From NCBI RefSeq assembly GCF_009709555.1, contig NZ_WJBG01000106.1, positions 124,001 to 188,000 on the forward strand: a DNA stretch of 64,000 nucleotides, read 5' to 3'. Source of the stretch: Streptomyces blattellae. Its GTDB lineage: Bacteria > Actinomycetota > Actinomycetes > Streptomycetales > Streptomycetaceae. Position numbers and translations under genes: made by a program. How positions within the stretch are numbered: position 1 is the stretch's first letter; every line of letters starts with the position of its first letter. The notes beneath the pieces were generated by a model. That model was not told the origin of the DNA. It worked only from the letters and a program-made list of their open reading frames with translations, and ran no database searches. Below are positions 51,013 to 59,900 of the stretch, piece after piece.

Positions 51013-51030
51013 GTTTCCGCCCCCGGAAAC
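51013..51030. promoter_or_regulatory. Hairpin GTTTCCG-CCCC-CGGAAAC
   Basis: Perfect 7-bp stem with a 4-base loop in the 279-bp divergent spacer between the macrodomain and egtA genes. Terminator-like or operator; too far from egtA to be its ribosome-site hairpin. No gene fills the spacer. Confidence 0.4.
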
Positions 51031-51192
51031 GCTCGGACAAGCGCCCGGGACGCGGAGATGACGGGTCCCGGACGTGCCGGTACGCACCCTTGTGCGAAGC
51101 GACGCGAGGGTCTTGGGTGGATCGGGTGTGCCACCTCCGGCCCACCCGGAAGCCGGACCGGTGGCATGGTGGAATCTCAGGAGGATCCCGAC

Positions 51193-52506
51193 ATGTCCGA
51201 TTCGGCACATGGCTGTACGAGGCCTCGTACAGCCGTCTCCGAAGCAGAGGTCGAGGCGCTGGTCCGCGGCATCTGCTTCAAGACCGGCCCGCCCCGCAGC
51301 CTCGGGGTCGAAGTGGAATGGCTCGTCCACGAGCTGCGGACACCGCAGCTCCCCGTGACACCCGAACGACTCGAAGCGGCCTACGCCGCACTGCGTACCG
51401 TGCCCCTGAGGTCGGCGCTCACCGTCGAGCCCGGCGGCCAGCTGGAGCTCAGCTCGCCGCCCGCCGCCTCCCTGACGGAAGTCATCGGTACCGTCTCCGC
51501 GGACCTCGACGCCGTCCGCGCGGTGCTCGCCGAGAGCGACCTCGGCCTCGTCGGCGTCGGCCAGGATCCCTGGCACTCGCCCCGCCGGTTCCTCCACGAA
51601 CCGCGCTACGAAGCCATGGAGACCTATTTCGACCGCACCGGCCCGGCCGGCCGCGCCATGATGTGCACCTCGGCATCGGTGCAGGTCTGCCTGGACGCGG
51701 GATACGAGGAGCCCGGTCCGCTCGGGCACGGGCGGCGCTGGTGGCTGGCGCATCAGCTGGGCGCGGTGCTCCTCGCCGCGTTCGCCAACTCCCCGCTCGC
51801 CGCACGGCGGTCCACCGGCTGGCGCTCCAGCCGGCAGCTGCAGTGGGTCGAGATCGGCGCGGGCCGCGCGGGGGCGCCCCCGCTGGACGGGGACCCGCGA
51901 ACCGCCTGGGCCCGGCATGTGCTGGACGCGCCGGTGATGTGCGTACGGCGGGACGGCGGCCCCTGGGACGTCCCGGACGGGCTGACCTTCCGGGAGTGGA
52001 CCAGATCGGCCGCGCCGCGGCCACCGACCCACGAGGATCTGGACTACCACATCACGACCCTCTTCCCGCCGGTCAGACCGCGTGGCCATCTGGAACTGCG
52101 GATGATCGACGCGCAGCCCGGCGACGACGGGTGGATCGTGCCGCTCGCCGTGACGACGGCCCTCTTCGACGACGCGGAGGCCGCCGAGACCGCCTACCGG
52201 ACCGTGAAACCGCTGGCCGAGCGCGCCCTGGCGCTGCCCGCGCCGCACAATCCGCTCTGGCTCGACGCGGCCCGGCACGGCCTGGCCGACCCCGAGCTGC
52301 ACGAGGCGGCGGTCGTCTGTTTCACCGCCGCGCTGGACGCCCTGCCCCGGCTCGGCGCCGGCACCGAGGTCACGGACGCCGTCCGGGCGTATCTGGACCG
52401 CTATGTCAGCCAGGGCCGCAGTCCCGCCGACGACCTCTTGGACGGGCTGCACGGCACGCCCCCCACCTCACCCGGGCCCGCACACGGGAAGGACATCCGC
52501 ACATGA
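51193..52506 (+). CDS. egtA: Glutamate-cysteine ligase EgtA (ergothioneine pathway)
   Basis: ATP-dependent gamma-glutamylcysteine synthetase that supplies the sulfur donor for ergothioneine. A 437-residue GCS2-family protein with the GICFKTGPPRSLGVEVEWLV segment (Glu of the metal site), VEPGGQLELSSPPAASLTEV and HIELRMIDAQPG-like HLELRMIDAQPGDDGW. ATG 51193 (MSDSAHGCTR) follows AGGAGGA. A 24-bp perfect palindrome overlaps codons 7-14 (51211-51234). It heads egtA-egtB-egtC-egtD, with start/stop overlaps at every junction (ATGA with egtB), so it is strongly coupled. No egtE (PLP-dependent lyase) gene is in the window. Regulation may involve the intragenic palindrome. Confidence 0.93.
   Translation: MSDSAHGCTRPRTAVSEAEVEALVRGICFKTGPPRSLGVEVEWLVHELRTPQLPVTPERLEAAYAALRTVPLRSALTVEPGGQLELSSPPAASLTEVIGTVSADLDAVRAVLAESDLGLVGVGQDPWHSPRRFLHEPRYEAMETYFDRTGPAGRAMMCTSASVQVCLDAGYEEPGPLGHGRRWWLAHQLGAVLLAAFANSPLAARRSTGWRSSRQLQWVEIGAGRAGAPPLDGDPRTAWARHVLDAPVMCVRRDGGPWDVPDGLTFREWTRSAAPRPPTHEDLDYHITTLFPPVRPRGHLELRMIDAQPGDDGWIVPLAVTTALFDDAEAAETAYRTVKPLAERALALPAPHNPLWLDAARHGLADPELHEAAVVCFTAALDALPRLGAGTEVTDAVRAYLDRYVSQGRSPADDLLDGLHGTPPTSPGPAHGKDIRT
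51211..51234. promoter_or_regulatory. 24-bp perfect palindrome in the egtA 5' coding region
   Basis: GGCTGTACGAGG followed at once by its exact reverse complement. It spans codons 7-14 of egtA. Could be an operator, a transcript hairpin just after the start, or coincidence; its length makes chance unlikely. Confidence 0.55.
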
Positions 52507-53813
52507 CCGCCCCCGACGAAGACAAGCTCCGGGAGCAGGCGCTGGCCACCCTCACCACGGCCCGCGACCGCACCACGCTCCTCACCTCCTGTGTCGAGGA
52601 TCCCGACCTCACCGCGCAGCACTCGCCGCTGATGTCCCCGCTGGTGTGGGACCTCGCCCACATCGGCAACCAGGAGGAGCAGTGGCTGCTGCGGACCGTC
52701 GCGGGGCGGGAGGCGATGCGGCCCGAGATCGACGGCCTGTACGACGCCTTCGAGCACCCGCGCGCCGAGCGCCCCTCGCTGCCCCTGCTGCCGCCCGACG
52801 AGGCCCGGCGGTATGCGGCTGAGGTGCGCGGGCGGGTCATGGACGTGCTGGAGAGCACCGCCTTCCACGGCACGCGGCTCACGGAGGCCGGGTTCGCCTT
52901 CGGCATGATCGCGCAGCACGAACAGCAGCACGACGAGACGATGCTGATCACCCATCAGCTCCGCACTGGCCCGCAGGCGCTCACCGCCCCGGACCCGGAG
53001 CCGGCCCCGCTGTTCACCGGTCCGGCCGAAGTCCTCGTCCCCGGCGGCCCGTTCACCATGGGCACCTCCACCGAGCCCTGGGCGCTGGACAACGAACGTC
53101 CCGCGCACCGGCGCGAGGTGGCGCCCTTCTACATCGACACGACGCCGGTGACGAACGGCGCCTACCAGGCGTTCATCGAGGACGGCGGCTACGACGACCC
53201 GCGCTGGTGGACGCCCGAGGGCTGGGCGCACATCCGCAAGAACTCCGTCTTCGCGCCGCTGTTCTGGCGCCGTGACGGCAAGCAGTGGCTGCGGCGCCGC
53301 TTCGGCACGACCGAGGCCGTGCCGCCGGACGAGCCGGTGCTGCACGTGTGCTGGTACGAGGCGGACGCCTACGCCCGCTGGGCCGGGCGGCGGCTGCCCA
53401 CGGAGGCGGAGTGGGAGAAGGCCGCCCGGCACGACCCGGCCGGCGACCGCTCGATGCGCTACCCGTGGGGCGACGCCGACCCGGGGCCCGAGCGCGCCAA
53501 CCTCGGCCAGCGGCATCTGCGCCCGGCCCCGGCCGGCAGCTACCCGGCGGGCGAATCGCCGCTGGGCGTACGGCAGTTGATGGGTGACGTGTGGGAGTGG
53601 ACGGCGAGCGACTTCCTGCCGTACCCGGGGTTCCAGGCGTTCCCGTACAAGGAGTACTCGCAAGTGTTCTTCGGCCCCGAGTACAAGGTGCTGCGCGGCG
53701 GCGCGTTCGCCGTGGACGCGGTCGCGTGCCGGGGCACCTTCCGCAACTGGGACTACCCGATCCGGCGGCAGATCTTCTCCGGGTTCCGTACGGCCCGCTC
53801 GGGGGATGTCTGA
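52503..53813 (+). CDS. egtB: Hercynylcysteine S-oxide synthase EgtB
   Basis: Non-heme iron enzyme that joins gamma-glutamylcysteine (or cysteine) to hercynine with O2. The 436-residue product has an N-terminal DinB-like domain with iron ligands in WDLAHIGNQEEQWLL and MIAQHEQQHDETM (H-x3-H), and a C-terminal FGE-sulfatase-like domain (PGGPFTMGTSTEPWALDNER, GRRLPTEAEWEKAARHDPAG, MGDVWEWTASDFLPYPGF, VLRGGAFAVDAVACRGTFRN). ATG 52503 overlaps egtA stop by 4 bp; TGATG overlap with egtC. The presence of EgtA implies the gamma-glutamylcysteine-using (type I) pathway. All iron and fold landmarks are intact. Confidence 0.95.
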   Translation: MTAPDEDKLREQALATLTTARDRTTLLTSCVEDPDLTAQHSPLMSPLVWDLAHIGNQEEQWLLRTVAGREAMRPEIDGLYDAFEHPRAERPSLPLLPPDEARRYAAEVRGRVMDVLESTAFHGTRLTEAGFAFGMIAQHEQQHDETMLITHQLRTGPQALTAPDPEPAPLFTGPAEVLVPGGPFTMGTSTEPWALDNERPAHRREVAPFYIDTTPVTNGAYQAFIEDGGYDDPRWWTPEGWAHIRKNSVFAPLFWRRDGKQWLRRRFGTTEAVPPDEPVLHVCWYEADAYARWAGRRLPTEAEWEKAARHDPAGDRSMRYPWGDADPGPERANLGQRHLRPAPAGSYPAGESPLGVRQLMGDVWEWTASDFLPYPGFQAFPYKEYSQVFFGPEYKVLRGGAFAVDAVACRGTFRNWDYPIRRQIFSGFRTARSGDV

Positions 53814-54598
53814 TGTGCCGTCATCTGGCCTATGTCGGACCGCTGTCGCCGGTGGGCCGACTCCTGGTGGAGCCGCCGCACGGTATGTTCCGCCAGTCGT
53901 GGGCGCCCCGGCGGCAGCGGTACGGCACCGTCAACGCCGATGGTTTCGGCGTCGGCTGGTACGCGGAAGGGGACCCGGTCCCGGCGCGCTACCGCCGGAC
54001 GGGGCCCATCTGGGCGGACCTGTCCTTCGCGGACCTCGCCCGGGTCGTCCGTACGACGTCTGTGCTGGCCGCGGTCCGGGACGCGACCGAGGCGGGCGCG
54101 GACGGGGAGGCGGCGGCGGCGCCGTTCGCCGCGGACCGGTGGCTGTTCAGCCACAACGGCGCCGTCAAGGGCTGGCCCGGCTCGCTCGCCCGGCTCGCCC
54201 GGCAACTGCCGGCGGTGGACCTGCTGTCCCTGGAGGCCCGCTGCGACTCGGCACTGGTCTGGGCGCTGGTGCTGAACCGGCTGCGCACCGGGGACGCCGC
54301 GGGCCAGGCGCTCGCCGACACGGCCGCGGAGGTCGCCGCGGCGGCCCCCGGCTCCCGGCTCAACCTGCTGCTCACGGACGGCGCGACGATCGCCGCGACG
54401 GCCTGGGGCGACACCCTCTGGTACCTCCCGGGCCCCGGCACGGTCGTGGCCTCCGAGCCCTACGACGACGACCCGCACTGGCAGGAGGTCCCCGACCGCA
54501 CCCTCCTGACCGCGAGCCGCACCGACGTGCTGCTCACCCCGCTCAAGGACCCGAGCGACGACATGGCATCGGCACCCCTGAAGGAGCCCCGTACGTGA
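53813..54598 (+). CDS. egtC: Gamma-glutamyl hydrolase EgtC
   Basis: Removes the gamma-glutamyl group from the EgtB product. A 261-residue class II (Ntn-type) glutamine amidotransferase-fold hydrolase with the nucleophile Cys2 immediately after the initiator Met (MCRHLAYVGP). NADGFGVGWYAEGDPVPARY and DRWLFSHNGAVKGWPGSLAR are the standard family loops; CDSALVWALVLNRLRTG follows. ATG 53813 shares one base with the egtB stop (TGATG). The stop overlaps egtD GTG by 4 bp. It fits the type I ergothioneine route. Confidence 0.93.
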   Translation: MCRHLAYVGPLSPVGRLLVEPPHGMFRQSWAPRRQRYGTVNADGFGVGWYAEGDPVPARYRRTGPIWADLSFADLARVVRTTSVLAAVRDATEAGADGEAAAAPFAADRWLFSHNGAVKGWPGSLARLARQLPAVDLLSLEARCDSALVWALVLNRLRTGDAAGQALADTAAEVAAAAPGSRLNLLLTDGATIAATAWGDTLWYLPGPGTVVASEPYDDDPHWQEVPDRTLLTASRTDVLLTPLKDPSDDMASAPLKEPRT

Positions 54599-55557
54599 GC
54601 CCGTTCGTTGTCACCCGCACCCTGCCCGAGGACGCCACCGAGGCCGCCCTGCGCGCCGACGTCCTGCACGGCCTGACCCGCACGCCCAAGACCCTGCCGC
54701 CGAAGTGGTTCTACGACGCCCACGGCAGCGAACTCTTCGAGCAGATCACCGAGTTGCCCGAGTACTACCCGACGCGCGCCGAACGGGAGATCCTCATCAG
54801 CCGGGCCGATGAGATCGCCGCCGCGACCCATGCCCGCACCCTGGTAGAACTCGGCTCCGGCTCCTCCGAGAAGACCCGCTACCTCATCGACGCGCTCACC
54901 GGCCTGCGCACGTACGTCCCGGTCGACGTCAGCGACAGCGCCCTCGCCCAGGCCGGGCACGCCCTCATCGCGGAGCGGCCGGGGCTGAGCGTGCACGCGC
55001 TGATCGCCGACTTCACCACGCGGGTGGAGCTGCCGGACACGCCGGGACCCCGGCTGCTGGCCTTCCTCGGCGGCACGATCGGCAATCTGGTCCCGGCGGA
55101 ACGCGCGGCCTTCTTCGCCTCGGTCCGCGCCCTGCTCTGCCCCGGTGACGCGCTGCTGCTCGGCACGGACCTGGTCAAGGACGAGCGGGTGCTGGTGCGG
55201 GCGTACGACGACGCGGCCGGGGTGACGGCCGCGTTCAACAAGAACGTCCTGACCGTCGTCAACCGCGAGCTGGGCGCCGACTTCGACCCCGAGGCGTTCG
55301 AGCACGTGGCGCTCTGGGACACCGAGAACGAATGGATCGAGATGCGGCTGCGCTCCCTTCTCACGCAGACCGTGAAGGTGCCCGCACTCGATCTCGCCGT
55401 CGATTTCACGGCCGGTGAGGAGCTGCGCACGGAGGTGTCGGCGAAGTTCCGGAAGGAGGGCGTGCGCGCCGAGTTGTCCGCGGCGGGGCTCGATCTGGCC
55501 CACTGGTGGACGGACGGCGACGGCCGGTTCGCGCTGTCACTGAGCGTGGTCCGCTGA
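54595..55557 (+). CDS. egtD: Histidine N-alpha-methyltransferase EgtD
   Basis: Trimethylates histidine to hercynine using SAM, the first committed step of ergothioneine synthesis. The 320-residue DUF2260-type methyltransferase contains PKWFYDAHGSELFEQITELP, EYYPTRAEREIL, the SAM motif LVELGSGSSEKTRYLIDALT, FLGGTIGNLVPAERAAFF, LLLGTDLVKDERVLVRAYDD and FNKNVLTVVNRELGADFD, and ends WTDGDGRFALSLSVVR. GTG 54595 overlaps the egtC stop by 4 bp (GTGA). A dodecin gene follows after 83 bp on the same strand. Confidence 0.95.
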   Translation: MSPFVVTRTLPEDATEAALRADVLHGLTRTPKTLPPKWFYDAHGSELFEQITELPEYYPTRAEREILISRADEIAAATHARTLVELGSGSSEKTRYLIDALTGLRTYVPVDVSDSALAQAGHALIAERPGLSVHALIADFTTRVELPDTPGPRLLAFLGGTIGNLVPAERAAFFASVRALLCPGDALLLGTDLVKDERVLVRAYDDAAGVTAAFNKNVLTVVNRELGADFDPEAFEHVALWDTENEWIEMRLRSLLTQTVKVPALDLAVDFTAGEELRTEVSAKFRKEGVRAELSAAGLDLAHWWTDGDGRFALSLSVVR

Positions 55558-55640
55558 CACCGCTCGCACTCCGCCGCGAGCTGAGGCACGGTGGAGTGAC
55601 GTGTGACAGCCATGTCGTCAGCGCGGAGAGGAGCACCCGC

Positions 55641-55856
55641 ATGCCGAGCCACACCTATCGGGTCACCGAGATCGTCGGCAGCTCGCCCGAAGGCGTCGAC
55701 CAGGCCATCCGCAACGGCATCGCCCGCGCCTCGCAGACCTTGCGCAACCTGGACTGGTTCGAGGTGACACAGGTCCGGGGCCAGCTGGAGGACGGTGAGA
55801 TCGCGCACTGGCAGGTCGGCCTGAAGGTCGGCTTCCGCCTGGAGGACTCCGACTGA
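55641..55856 (+). CDS. Dodecin (flavin-binding dodecamer)
   Basis: A 71-residue dodecin: YRVTEIVGSSPEGVDQAIRN, ARASQTLRNLDWFEVTQVRG and GEIAHWQVGLKVGFRLEDSD, including the Trp and Gln that stack and bind flavin. Dodecins store or buffer FMN/CoA and dampen flavin photochemistry. ATG 55641 follows GAGAGGAG. It lies 83 bp downstream of egtD in the same direction and is followed by a 10-bp-stem hairpin, so it may end the egt transcript or have its own promoter. Association with an LLM flavoenzyme immediately downstream is suggestive of flavin supply. Confidence 0.92.
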   Translation: MPSHTYRVTEIVGSSPEGVDQAIRNGIARASQTLRNLDWFEVTQVRGQLEDGEIAHWQVGLKVGFRLEDSD

Positions 55857-55873
55857 CGCACCGGGCCCCGACG

Positions 55874-55906
55874 CCGGGTGAGGGCGGGAATGCCATCCTC
55901 ACCCGG
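55874..55906 (+). terminator. Hairpin after dodecin gene
   Basis: CCGGGTGAGG and CCTCACCCGG form a perfect 10-bp stem, loop 13 bases, 17 bp after the dodecin stop and 14 bp before the next gene start. Terminator, or a control hairpin for the LLM gene. Confidence 0.55.
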
Positions 55907-55920
55907 GTGTTGAAACCGGT

Positions 55921-56928
55921 ATGAGTTCGCTGATCGCCTCGACCCGCTTCTCCGTGCTCGACCGTTCCCGCACCCGCGAGGGCGGCACCAGCGCCGAGGC
56001 GCTGCGTGACACCGTACGGTTCGCGCAGCGCCTGGAGGGGCTCGGCTACCACCGTTTCTGGGTCTCGGAACACCATGGTGTCCCGGGTGTCGCCGGTTCC
56101 GCGCCCACCGTGCTGGCCGCGGCCGTGGCGGGGGCGACCCGGACGATCCGGGTCGGGACGGGCGGCGTGATGCTGCCCAATCACCGGCCCCTGGTCGTGG
56201 CCGAGCAGTTCGGAGTGCTGGAGTCCCTCTTCCCGGGCCGGATCGACATGGGGCTCGGCCGGTCCGTCGGCTTCACGGACGGCGTCCGCAGGGCACTGGG
56301 ACGCGACAAGGACGACGCCGAGGACTTCGCGGCCCAACTGGACGAATTGCTGGGCTGGTTCGACGGCACCTCCCCGACAGGAGTGCACGCACGTCCTGCG
56401 GAAGGCCTCGCCGTCCCGCCGTTCGTACTGGCCATGGGCGAGGGCGCCGCGATCGCCGCCCGCGCGGGCCTGCCGATGGTGATCGGCGACCTCCGCGACC
56501 GCGACAGGATGCAGCGCGGCATCGACCACTACCGTGCCCACTTCCGCCCGTCACCCCGGGCGAGCGAACCGTACGTCGTCGTCTCCGGCACGGTCGCCGT
56601 CGCCGCCACCCCCGAAGCAGCCCGGCGCCTGCTGATCCCGGAGGCGTGGTCGATGGCGTATGCGCGCACCCACGGCACCTTCCCGCCCCTCCCGCCCGCC
56701 GAACACGTCGAGGCGCTCACCATGACGGCGAGGGAGCGCGGCTTCTACGAGTCCGGACTCTCCGGGCACATCGCCGGCACCGAGGAGCAGGTCGCGCACC
56801 AGCTTGAGATCCTGCTGAAGGAGACCGCGGCACAGGAGGTCCTGGTCACGACCAGCACCTACGACCGGGCGGCCCTGACGGACTCGTACCGACGGCTCGC
56901 CGGGATCTTCGCCGGCCGGACGGGGTGA
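55921..56928 (+). CDS. LLM class flavin-dependent oxidoreductase
   Basis: A 335-residue bacterial-luciferase-fold enzyme of the alkanal-monooxygenase-like/YhbW type (SSLIASTRFSVLDRSRTREG, YHRFWVSEHHGVPGVAGSAP, TIRVGTGGVMLPNHRPLVVA, FPGRIDMGLGRSVGFTDGVR). The EHH and GxGGVMLPNH motifs are intact. ATG 55921 is the annotated start with weak ribosome-binding sequence (GAAACCGGT), only 14 bp after a hairpin, so leaderless or read-through expression from dodecin is possible. Distinct from the other two LLM genes in the window. Substrate is unknown. Confidence 0.9.
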   Translation: MSSLIASTRFSVLDRSRTREGGTSAEALRDTVRFAQRLEGLGYHRFWVSEHHGVPGVAGSAPTVLAAAVAGATRTIRVGTGGVMLPNHRPLVVAEQFGVLESLFPGRIDMGLGRSVGFTDGVRRALGRDKDDAEDFAAQLDELLGWFDGTSPTGVHARPAEGLAVPPFVLAMGEGAAIAARAGLPMVIGDLRDRDRMQRGIDHYRAHFRPSPRASEPYVVVSGTVAVAATPEAARRLLIPEAWSMAYARTHGTFPPLPPAEHVEALTMTARERGFYESGLSGHIAGTEEQVAHQLEILLKETAAQEVLVTTSTYDRAALTDSYRRLAGIFAGRTG

Positions 56929-56945
56929 GCATCGCCCATATGCCG

Positions 56946-56982
56946 GAGGGCTGCGCCGACGTCTGTCGTCGGCGCAGCCCTC
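56946..56982. terminator. Bidirectional hairpin terminator
   Basis: GAGGGCTGCGCCGAC and GTCGGCGCAGCCCTC make a perfect 15-bp stem with a 7-base loop between the convergent LLM and subtilase genes. Confidence 0.85.
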
Positions 56983-56994
56983 GGCATCACGACG

Positions 56995-59900
56995 TCACTT
57001 CTTGAGCTTGTACGCCCGCTTCACCGTCACGTCGAAGGTGGAGGCCCGGTCCTCCCCCGTGACCCGCAGGCTGACATATCCGTGCCCGTCGCTGTCGACG
57101 TGCTCGGCCGGCAGGCTCTCGACCGCCGGATGCGGGACCAGGGCGCGGTTGTTCACCACCGGCACCCGCTGCCAGGTCGTACCGCCGTCGAACGACGCCT
57201 GGACGGTCAGGTCGCGCACCTTGCCGCGCTTCTGGTCGCCGGTCCGCTGGAGGGTGAACGGGACGGCGACCGTACGGTCGTCCTCCGCCCGCGACAACTC
57301 GTCGACCGGCGGCTTGAACCGCACGCTCGTCAGGGGCAGCGCGGTCGTCCCGCCCTCGGCGGCCGGACCGGAACGGAAGGTCCACACGCCTTCGACGTCG
57401 GTGCTCACGCTGTTCCACGCACTGCGGTCGGCATGGGCCCTGAGGGTGTACGTGCCGGTGTCGGCCGGAACGTTCCAGGCGGCGAGCGCGCTGTCGCGCG
57501 GACTCTCCGTGGCGCCGTTCCTGCTCTTGGCGAGCTTCTCGCCGTCCCGGCTCAGGGTGTAGTCGTAGCTGGCGAAGAATTCGTCGCTGGTGAACAGGTG
57601 CCGGCTGTCGGAGTCACCGCCCATCGGCAGGTCGACGGTGATGGTGTCGCCGGCACGGGTCAGCTGCCGGCCGTCGTCGGCCAGGGCGGGGGCGCCCACG
57701 GGGTAGTTCCAGTACTCGGTACGGCTGCCGGGCCGGTAGGCCCGGGACTCCGTGTACAGGGCGCGATGCGGCAGCGCGTCCAGGGCGTCCGCGTTCTGCC
57801 AGGACGCGCGCAGCTCCTGGGACCAGGTGATGTCCCTGGAGGCCGTGTAGAACTCCGTACGGGTTCCCGGCGACTCCACGTTGATGCGGCGTCCGCCGGC
57901 CGGGATGCCCTTGAGGGTCGGGACGGCCAGCTTCGACTTGAGCGAGGACGGCCCGCCGCGGGTCTCCTGGGAGGCGCCGTAGCGGGCCTCGATCCGGGCG
58001 AGCTGGGAGTCCCTGACCCGGGGGGTGAGGTCGGCCGGGATGCCGCCCTCGCGGATGGCGGCGAGGTAGTAGACCGGCCCCGTGGCGGTGGGGTAGTCGT
58101 AGCCGGGGTCGTTGGGCGCACCCTCCGGAGCGCCGGTCCGGTAGCCCTCGGCCAGGTCCTCCCGGTAGTACGTCGTGTAGGTGGATTCCGTGCTGCGGGT
58201 GGTGGACGGCACCGCCCAGAACTGCGGCGGCCGGTGCCCGTACGAGACGGAGGTGGTGGCGCTCAACGGGCTCGCGGCCCCGGGCGGCGTCTCGCTCTGC
58301 TGCTGGATGACGCCGACCTGGTGGTAGATGCGCTCCACCTTGTCGTTGTCCACCGTGTGGCCGAGCCGCCGAGCCGCCGAGCCGCCGAGCGTCATCTCGG
58401 CCGCCCCGTCCACCCGTACGAGCGGCTCCCCGGCGAGAAGCTCGTCGCTGTGGAGCCAATAGGGGTCATCGCTGACGTCACGGCGCGCGACGAGCGCGGA
58501 GATGCCGTAGCGGCCGGCGGGCGCCCGGACCGTGATCGTCGAGCCGACGGTGATGTGGTGCGGGTTCTCGAACGGTTCCAGGTCCCGGCCGATGGGCATG
58601 ACGTCGACGACGGAGACGCCGCTGGCCGGTTGACCGAGGTGGTCGCGGAGGTTGAGCTTGAGGTCGTAGCTCTCGGTTTCGAGGGTGAGGCCGACCGGCA
58701 CTCCCACCGTGGTCGCGCCGTCGCCGGCCGTGGCGGTCAGCAGGGCGGCCAGAGTACCGCCGGAGCGGATGCCGTTGTCCCGGAACTCGACGGCCACGGA
58801 GGCCGTGCCCCCGGCGGGAACGGTCAGCCGGTCCTGGGCCAGGCCGAGCAGGGACGTGGGCAGGTCGCCGCGGCCGGAGGTGACGTCGAGGGCGAGGTCC
58901 AGAGTGACGTCCTGGTCCGAGTCGTTGGTGAAGGTCACCTCGCGGTCGCTGTCCGCGTCATCGCGGGGCCAGGTCAGGCGGCCGAAGTCCGCGGTGGACG
59001 TCGTGGCCCTGACCGGCTGGTCCACGGCCCGCTCCGCGTCGACCATGCCGGAGCCCTGGTCGTACACGGTCTCGTCGGCGCTGGGACGGGCGCTGGAGAC
59101 CAGCGCCTGGGCCACCTGCTGGGGCGTCCAGTCCGGGTGGGCCTGCATGACGAGGGCGGCGGCTCCGGCGACGGCGGGCGCCGCCATGGACGTACCGGAG
59201 AGCCGGGTGTAGTTGTCGTCGACCGGGCCACCCGGACCGGCCGGGTCGCTGTCACCGACCTCTGTGCCCTTGGCGCGGGCCGCCGTCACGGCGACGCCGG
59301 GGGCCTTGATGTTGGGCTTGACGCTGTAGTCACCGTAGAGCGGGCCGCGGCTGGAGAAGCTCGCGACCGCGTCGTCGCCGCCGGCCGCGCCCACGGACAG
59401 CGCTCCCTCGGCGGCCGAGGGCGGCGAGACCGTGAAGGCGCCCGGGCCGTCGTTGCCCGCCGACACCACCGGGAGCACACCGCGCTCCAGCAGTGCGTCG
59501 GTGGCCAGCGACCAGGGGTCGGTGCCGTCGCTCGGCACCGTCGACCCGAGGGACATGTTGACGATGTCGACACCCTCGTCGGCCGCCCACTCCATGCCGT
59601 TGATGATGTGCGAGAGGTCGCTGAGCGGACCGGACAGCACCCGTGCGCTGAGGATCTCCGCGCCGGGTGCGACGCCCGTGTACTTGCCGCCGGACGCGGC
59701 GCCGGTACCGGCGATGATCCCGGCGACGTGGGTGCCGTGTCCGTCCACGTCACCCGTCTCGTTGTCCCAGGTGATGAAGTTCTCGGACTTGGAGACCCGG
59801 TCCCTCAGGTCGGGATGGTCGGCGCGCACGCCGGTGTCGATGACGGCGACCCGGACGCCCGTCCCGTCCAGACCGCGCTCCCTGAGACCGTCCGCGTTGA

